In this document: positions 40,400 to 44,817 of the stretch, piece by piece
Layout: every line of letters begins with the position of its first letter
Numbering within the stretch: the stretch's first letter is position 1
Assembly (NCBI GenBank): GCA_964599885.1
Contig: CAZRHH010000021.1
Span: forward strand, 1 to 44,817
Source: CAZRHH01 sp964599885
GTDB taxonomy: Bacteria > Chloroflexota > Dehalococcoidia > DSTF01 > JACRBR01
Direction of reading: 5' to 3'
Length of the DNA stretch: 44,817 bases
Program-made: the position numbers and the translations under genes
The notes under the pieces: model-generated
Seen by the model: only the letters and a program-made list of their open reading frames with translations
What the model was told of the DNA's origin: nothing
Databases searched by the model: none

Positions 40400-41703
40400 C
40401 GCTTCCTCGCTCTGAACATCAGCGTGTACGGGATCAGTGCCGCACGCGCCGAATCGATGTCATCGCCGCTTCCTTCTTCAAGCGGCGCATCTTCGCGCGG
40501 CTCCAGCATCCGTTCGACGGTGAACCCGGCGTCGGTGAGCATTCCAAACCAGCGTGACACCGGCCAGAACCATTGCCGAAGGTCCGCCGACGCGCCACCC
40601 TCAAAGTCCCACGTCCAGTCATGTTCCAGATCCCAATACGAGGACTCAACCCGATAGGGCGCGCCCGACAGTGTCGTGTCGAACGGGTGACGCACCGACA
40701 TCGCGAGATAGCCGCCCGGTTTGAGCACGCGGTGCGTCTCCGCCAGCGTCGCTTCGATCCCGTCGACGTAGTTGAGCATGTGCGCCGACACAGCGGCATC
40801 AAAACTCTCGTCGTCGAACCGCGAAAGATCTTCGACGGTGCCTTCAACGAACGACGAGTTCTGCGCATCATGGCGCGCAGCGTACTTGCGTGCGTACGCG
40901 ATCTGCGCCGCCGATTGATCGATGCCGACAGCAACTGCGCCCAGCCGTTCGAGCGCGACAACGTCCTGCCCGCCGCCGCAGCCGAGAACGAGCACGCGTC
41001 GCCCGTGGACGTCATCGAGCAGCCGTACGTCGTCCTCGCAGAGGCGCCATGACCACATCAACTTGCCCGCGTAGCGGTCGCCGAAGCGTTCGTCCTGGTA
41101 CGCCTTCGCGATCGCGTCCCAGCCGGCGCGGTTGTCCGGCGGCGGCGCGTACGGCTCGGGCTCCGCGGCGGCGTTCACTTCCGCGCGTTCTGCGAGCGGG
41201 ACGGCCTCGCTGAACGCCACAGCTTCGGCCGCGGCGGGTGCGCTCCAGTCATCGCCGATCGGACCGGCGTCAGGCTCGGTCAGCAAACGGATCAGCGGCT
41301 CGCGCAGCGGCGGCGGCATCCACACGTCGGCAAGCTCGTCCGGGCGCAGCCAGCGAGCGTCGTCGTAGTCACCGTCGGCGTTGAAACGCATGGGCTGCCC
41401 GCCGAGCACAGCGCGAAAGATGTTAACGACGTAGCGCCGCTGGTCAACCGGTTCCTCCAGGTACACCGTGTCGGCGAACGTCTCGTCGGCGATGTCGACG
41501 CCGAACTGCTCGCGCGCGTGACGGCGTAGCGCTTCCTCCGCCGTCTCAGCAGCTCCGACTTCGCTCATCGGCAGCAGCCACTGCCCGCCGAACGGCGCGC
41601 GGCTCAGCTTCCGATGCGCCGCCAGCACAGCACCGTCCCGCTCAAACAGCATCGCCGACATCAAATCAGGCATCGCTGGATCGCCCGTGCTAGCCCCGAC
41701 CAA
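40396..41703 (-). CDS. Nudix-like domain fused to SAM-dependent methyltransferase
   Basis: 435 residues from a TTG at 41703 (GGAAG seven bases upstream); ATGs at 41673 and further in are alternatives. Residues about 11-140 have Nudix character (MLFERDGAVLAAHRKLSRAP, then GAAETAEEALRRHAREQFGV). The Nudix box is degenerate: the first Gly is Ser, the RE pair is RH and the EE pair is EQ, so hydrolysis is doubtful. After an Ala/Pro/Glu linker (about 145-195), the second half is a class I methyltransferase with RRVLVLGCGGGQD (motif I), GIDQSAAQIAYAR, SFDAAVSAHMLNYV and LKPGGYLAMSVRHPF. Placed between trpE and trpG. Substrate unknown. Confidence 0.88.
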   Translation of the reverse strand: MVGASTGDPAMPDLMSAMLFERDGAVLAAHRKLSRAPFGGQWLLPMSEVGAAETAEEALRRHAREQFGVDIADETFADTVYLEEPVDQRRYVVNIFRAVLGGQPMRFNADGDYDDARWLRPDELADVWMPPPLREPLIRLLTEPDAGPIGDDWSAPAAAEAVAFSEAVPLAERAEVNAAAEPEPYAPPPDNRAGWDAIAKAYQDERFGDRYAGKLMWSWRLCEDDVRLLDDVHGRRVLVLGCGGGQDVVALERLGAVAVGIDQSAAQIAYARKYAARHDAQNSSFVEGTVEDLSRFDDESFDAAVSAHMLNYVDGIEATLAETHRVLKPGGYLAMSVRHPFDTTLSGAPYRVESSYWDLEHDWTWDFEGGASADLRQWFWPVSRWFGMLTDAGFTVERMLEPREDAPLEEGSGDDIDSARAALIPYTLMFRARKR

Positions 41704-41720
41704 CCTCTAACTTCCAACAT

Positions 41721-43211
41721 CTAGTAACCCAGACTCCCGCGCGGCTGCTCGTCCTGCCGCTGCTCCGCAAGTTCGATCGCGCGCATCATCGCCCGCGCCT
41801 TGTTGCCGGATTCCATGTACTCCTCCTCGGCCGTGCTGTCGTAGACGACGCCGCCCGCCGCCTGCACGTACGCCACGCCCGGCTTCATCCATACCGTGCG
41901 AATCGACAGCGCGGTGTCGCAGTTGCCCGACATGTCGAAATACCCGACGCAGCCGCCGTAGCCGCCACGTCGCTCGCCCTCAAGTTCGGCGATGATCTCC
42001 ATCGTGCGGATTTTCGGCGCGCCGGTAACGGTGCCGTGCGGAAAGTACGCGCGCATCGCGTCGTACGTCGTGACGCCGGTGCGTAGCTTCCCGACGACGT
42101 GCGACACCATGTGCATGACGTGCGAATAACGCTCGATCGCCATCAGCGATGTCACTTCCACGCTCCCCGCGTCGCACACGCGCCCCAGATCGTTGCGCGC
42201 GAGGTCGACCAGCATGATGTGCTCGGCGCGTTCTTTCTCCGACGACTGCAGCTCGTCGGCCATGCGCTGCTCGTCCTCGGCGTCGCGTCCGCGTCGCCGG
42301 GTGCCGGCGATCGGGTGCGTCTCGATCGCGCCGTCCTCGACGCGGATCAGCATCTCCGGCGACGCGCCGACGACGTGCATGTCGCCGAGTTCCAGGTAGT
42401 ACATGTACGGCGACGGGTTCACCGTCCGCAGCGCGCGGTACACCTCGAACGGATGCGCGTCTGTCGTGCGTGCGAAGCGCTGGGCCACCTGGATCTGGTA
42501 CGTGTCGCCCCGTTTGATGTACTCCTTCGCCCGTTCGACCTTCGCCATGAACTCGTCCTGCGTGTGGTTCGATGTCGTGACGCGCTCGTCCGCCTTCATC
42601 GTGCGGTCTGGCGCGTATGGCAGCCGCGCCAGTGGCTTCGCCAGCCGCTGCACCAGTTCCTCGATCTTCCACGTCGCCTGCCGGTACGAAGCTTCGATGT
42701 CGCCGTCGAGCCGCGCGTGACTGACGACCTTGATCGTGTGCTGCAGGTGATCGAACACCAGCAGCGTATCGGTGAACATGAAGATCGCTTCCGGGAAGCC
42801 CTGCGGATCGGCGTCCGGCATTGGGAGTTTCTCGTAGTAGCGCGCGACTTCGTACGCCATATAACCGACGGCGCCGCCGTGAAAGCGCGGCAGCCCCTCG
42901 ACTGGCACGGGCGTAAATCGCTTCAACTCATCCTCGATCTGAATCAGCGGATCGCCGGACGTCTCGTTGGCGACCGCGTTGTCGCCGGTGCGCAGCACGC
43001 GGTACGGCTCCGTGCCGATGAAGCTGTAACGCGCGAGCCGTTCGCCGCCTTCGACCGATTCGAGCAGGAACGAATGTTTCCCCCGCGCCACCTTCAGATA
43101 TGCCGACACCGGCGTCTCCAGATCCGCCGCGACATCGCGGAACACCGGCACGATGTTGCCGCGGCTGGCCATCTCCTTCGCCTGCGCGAGCGTCGGCACG
43201 TACGCGGTCAC
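41721..43211 (-). CDS. trpE: anthranilate synthase component I
   Basis: 496 residues, normal length. Makes anthranilate from chorismate with TrpG ammonia. The feedback-site region FLLESVEGGERLARYSFIG is intact, implying allosteric inhibition by tryptophan. The chorismate-binding domain has TYQIQVAQRFA, SPEMLIRVEDG, HPIAGTRRRGRD, LVDLARNDLGRV, HMVSHVVGKL, PHGTVTGAPKIRTMEII and GGYGGCVGYFD. The start overlaps trpS by 4 bp (ATGA). Transcription is expected to be set by the T-box upstream of trpS, so enzyme level and enzyme activity are both linked to tryptophan status. Confidence 0.97.
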   Translation of the reverse strand: MTAYVPTLAQAKEMASRGNIVPVFRDVAADLETPVSAYLKVARGKHSFLLESVEGGERLARYSFIGTEPYRVLRTGDNAVANETSGDPLIQIEDELKRFTPVPVEGLPRFHGGAVGYMAYEVARYYEKLPMPDADPQGFPEAIFMFTDTLLVFDHLQHTIKVVSHARLDGDIEASYRQATWKIEELVQRLAKPLARLPYAPDRTMKADERVTTSNHTQDEFMAKVERAKEYIKRGDTYQIQVAQRFARTTDAHPFEVYRALRTVNPSPYMYYLELGDMHVVGASPEMLIRVEDGAIETHPIAGTRRRGRDAEDEQRMADELQSSEKERAEHIMLVDLARNDLGRVCDAGSVEVTSLMAIERYSHVMHMVSHVVGKLRTGVTTYDAMRAYFPHGTVTGAPKIRTMEIIAELEGERRGGYGGCVGYFDMSGNCDTALSIRTVWMKPGVAYVQAAGGVVYDSTAEEEYMESGNKARAMMRAIELAEQRQDEQPRGSLGY

Positions 43212-44236
43212 GACGGCCTCCCGCGCTCGATATAGTTGAGCTTCAACGCGTCGCGCACCAACGTCATCGTCTCTTCCGCCGTCGCGCGCGCGTGTTCGCT
43301 GCCGCGAGCGAGCGCCTCTGTCACGAGCGCCGGCCGCGCTTCGAAGTGCGCGCGCCGTTCCCGAATCGGATCGAGCAGATTGTTGATCGCCACGACGAGC
43401 TTCTTCTTCACTTCGACATCGCCGACGGCGCCCTTCACGTAGCGCTCCTTCAGATCGTCGACCTCGGCTGTGTCCGGATTGAACGCGTCGTGGTACATGA
43501 ACACGGGGTTGCCCTCGACGTGCCCCGGGTCAGTCGCGCGCAGCCGTGTCGGGTCCGTGTACATGCTCATCACCTTCTTCTGCACTGTCGCGGCGTCGTC
43601 CCGCAGATAGATCGCGTTATCGAGCGACTTGCTCATTTTCGCCTGCCCGTCGACGCCGACGAGCCGCGGCACGCGGCCGACGAGCGGTTCCGGCTCCGGA
43701 AACACCTCGCCGAAATCGCGGTTGAAGCGGCGCGCCATCTCGCGCGTCATCTCGATGTGCGGCAGCTGATCGTCTCCCACCGGCACCAGATGCGCGCGCG
43801 GCAGCAGGATGTTCGCCACCTGCATCAGCGGGTAGACGAAGAACCCCACCGGCACGCCCTTCTTGCCCGTGTCGAGCGCGTCCATCTCCGCCTTCAGCGT
43901 GGGATTGCGCTGCAGCCGTCCGAGCGGCATGAACCATGACAGCAGCACCGACAGCTCCGCGTGCTGCGGCACCAGACTCTCGATCACGAAGTGGCTGCCC
44001 TCAGGATCGAGCCCCACACCGAGCCAGTCGAGCGCGACCTCCCACACCGATTCGCGCACGCGGTCGATGTCATCGGCGTAGTCCGACACCTGGTAGTCGG
44101 CGATCAGGAAATAGCACTCGTACTCCGTCTGCAGCCGCACCCAGTTCTCAAGCGCGCCTGCATAGTGCCCGAGATGTAGCGGCCCCGTCGGCCGTATCCC
44201 GGTCAGAATGCGTTTGCGTGGCATTGTTGTCGTCAT
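43208..44236 (-). CDS. trpS: tryptophanyl-tRNA synthetase
   Basis: 342 residues, normal length. Class I synthetase: the HIGH-type motif is in PTGPLHLGHYAGALENW, KMSKS is intact in GQAKMSKSLDN, and VGDDQLPHIEMTREMARRFN is the usual TrpRS segment. First gene of the operon, directly behind a Trp-specific T-box leader. Its stop overlaps the trpE start by 4 bp. An alternative ATG four codons in (MPRKRILTG) is possible. Placing the synthetase and the biosynthetic enzymes behind one sensor means both respond to uncharged tRNA-Trp. Confidence 0.97.
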   Translation of the reverse strand: MTTTMPRKRILTGIRPTGPLHLGHYAGALENWVRLQTEYECYFLIADYQVSDYADDIDRVRESVWEVALDWLGVGLDPEGSHFVIESLVPQHAELSVLLSWFMPLGRLQRNPTLKAEMDALDTGKKGVPVGFFVYPLMQVANILLPRAHLVPVGDDQLPHIEMTREMARRFNRDFGEVFPEPEPLVGRVPRLVGVDGQAKMSKSLDNAIYLRDDAATVQKKVMSMYTDPTRLRATDPGHVEGNPVFMYHDAFNPDTAEVDDLKERYVKGAVGDVEVKKKLVVAINNLLDPIRERRAHFEARPALVTEALARGSEHARATAEETMTLVRDALKLNYIERGRPS

Positions 44237-44290
44237 GTGTCGCTTCCGTTCGGCGCTTGCTGCCTTGACACGTCCGTCCGTCTCCGAAAA

Positions 44291-44597
44291 CTGAAAAAGC
44301 TCCCGTCCCCAACCGGGACGAGAGCTACGCTCGTGGTGCCACCCTGCTTCGTCAGCGATCGACGCTTCGTCGAAACTGACCTCGCTCCGGCACGGACGCT
44401 TCTGCGTCGATGCCGGGGGCGTTGATAACGGCGCCCACTCCGTCGGAAACTACTGGCTCGCCGGAGCGAGCGTTCGGTCCGAAGCTCCCAGGTCCATTCG
44501 GTCTGCTGCGCGGCCACCGGCTTTCACCAAACCCGGCTCTCTTGTTGGCCCGCTGCCAGACGTACTACCCCTGATCGCAGCCGATCACTATACGAGT
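44291..44597 (-). promoter_or_regulatory. T-box riboswitch, tRNA-Trp specific
   Basis: On the minus strand the leader shows the T-box parts in order: stem I with GGTGAAAGCCGGT, a specifier loop GAA-TGG-ACC with codon UGG (44496-44494), and the antiterminator sequence AGGGTGGCACCACG (44345-44332), whose UGGC bulge matches a GCCA tRNA end; bacterial tRNA-Trp has discriminator G73. The terminator follows. Uncharged tRNA-Trp should stabilise the antiterminator and allow transcription of trpS and the trp genes downstream. Confidence 0.93.
44293..44325 (-). terminator. T-box intrinsic terminator
   Basis: GCTCTCGTCCC, loop GGTT, GGGACGGGAGC followed by TTTTTC on the minus strand. The 5' arm lies next to the conserved T-box sequence, so terminator and antiterminator are mutually exclusive. 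Ends about 57 bp before the trpS ATG. Confidence 0.93.
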
Positions 44598-44603
44598 GTG
44601 CTG

Positions 44604-44633
44604 AGTCTAACGACGCCGCCGAAACCCTGTCAA
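44604..44633 (-). promoter_or_regulatory. promoter of the T-box-trp operon
   Basis: Minus-strand TTGACA (44633-44628), a perfect -35, and TAGACT (44609-44604) separated by 18 bp. The predicted start near 44597 is right at the 5' end of the T-box leader. A nearby TATAGT at about 44592-44587 is a less well placed alternative -10. Confidence 0.7.
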
Positions 44634-44817
44634 GCCGCTCCGCCGCACGTCAACCCCCTGCACCGCTCGCCTCCGACTTCCGACCTCCGATATCCGACCT
44701 CCCGCCTCCCGCCTCCCGCCTCCCGCGTCCAACACGAGGGTTTCCCCTAATGCCGCCCGCCCGTTCATCGCGCGACGATGCGCCGTATGGCAACACGCGC
44801 GCGACCCGCCACCCCCG
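44634..44817. other. intergenic end of window with a heptamer tandem repeat
   Basis: Pyrimidine-rich run at 44670-44730 with four perfect CCTCCCG units at 44698-44725 and diverged units of the form CCTCCGA before them. An ATG at 44751 after GAGGG could begin a plus-strand gene leaving the window, but too little is visible to call it. Confidence 0.5.

Noticed and set aside
44233..44517. Minus-strand ORF of 94 codons with two Trp codons near its start, resembling a trp leader peptide
   Set aside because: It coincides with the T-box leader; the Trp codons are the specifier region, it starts at GTG with no ribosome-binding site, and it is far too long for an attenuator peptide.

Overview
The window looks like a chromosomal segment of a high-GC, probably monoderm bacterium, most likely a member of the Chloroflexota. 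This is inferred from gene content: a T-box-controlled trp operon, F420-type LLM oxidoreductase, hydrolase-cyclase fusion, sortase-like LPxxG surface proteins and lipoproteins. No rRNA or tRNA marker is present, so the assignment is provisional. Coding density is very high and most operons use 1-11 bp stop/start overlaps.

Layout. 1-3069: 5' part of an aconitase gene (minus), then a fused alpha/beta-hydrolase / nucleotide cyclase (plus). 3245-7250 (minus): a MacAB-type ABC system (adaptor, ATPase, permease) whose adaptor has an unusually long coiled-coil hairpin. 7251-9749: leader with several possible hairpins and a secreted S8 protease with a foreign module inside its catalytic domain and three C-terminal Ig-like repeats. 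9753-20725 (minus): an eight-gene glycan cluster (GT2, short nucleotide-sugar dehydrogenase, two GT-C membrane transferases, two GT4s, FkbM methyltransferase, Wzx-like flippase). 20980-29151: surface and signalling region with three LPxxG-TM-basic-tail proteins, a metzincin-like lipoprotein, a hybrid histidine kinase, an OmpR-type regulator and a regulator with a degenerate receiver. 29170-33778: mixed enzymes (hydrolase, PAP2 phosphatase, LLM oxidoreductase, a protein of unknown function, YedK/SRAP, Ycf48-like lipoprotein).

33846-44633 (minus) is the most interesting part: one long tryptophan operon behind a consensus-like promoter and a complete tRNA-Trp T-box leader (specifier UGG, T-box UGGC). 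Gene order in transcription is trpS-trpE-[Nudix/methyltransferase fusion]-trpG-[three tandem paralogous RHH antitoxins + RelE toxin]-trpD-trpC-[P-loop kinase]-trpF-[RAYT transposase flanked by REP-like hairpins]-trpB. The toxin-antitoxin cassette is preceded by a perfect 14-bp-arm palindrome enclosing a TATACT -10-like hexamer, and the toxin stop overlaps the trpD start. trpA is not next to trpB. An amino-acid-sensing operon that has taken in a multi-antitoxin addiction cassette, a REP transposase and a Nudix-methyltransferase fusion is the best candidate here for an undescribed arrangement.
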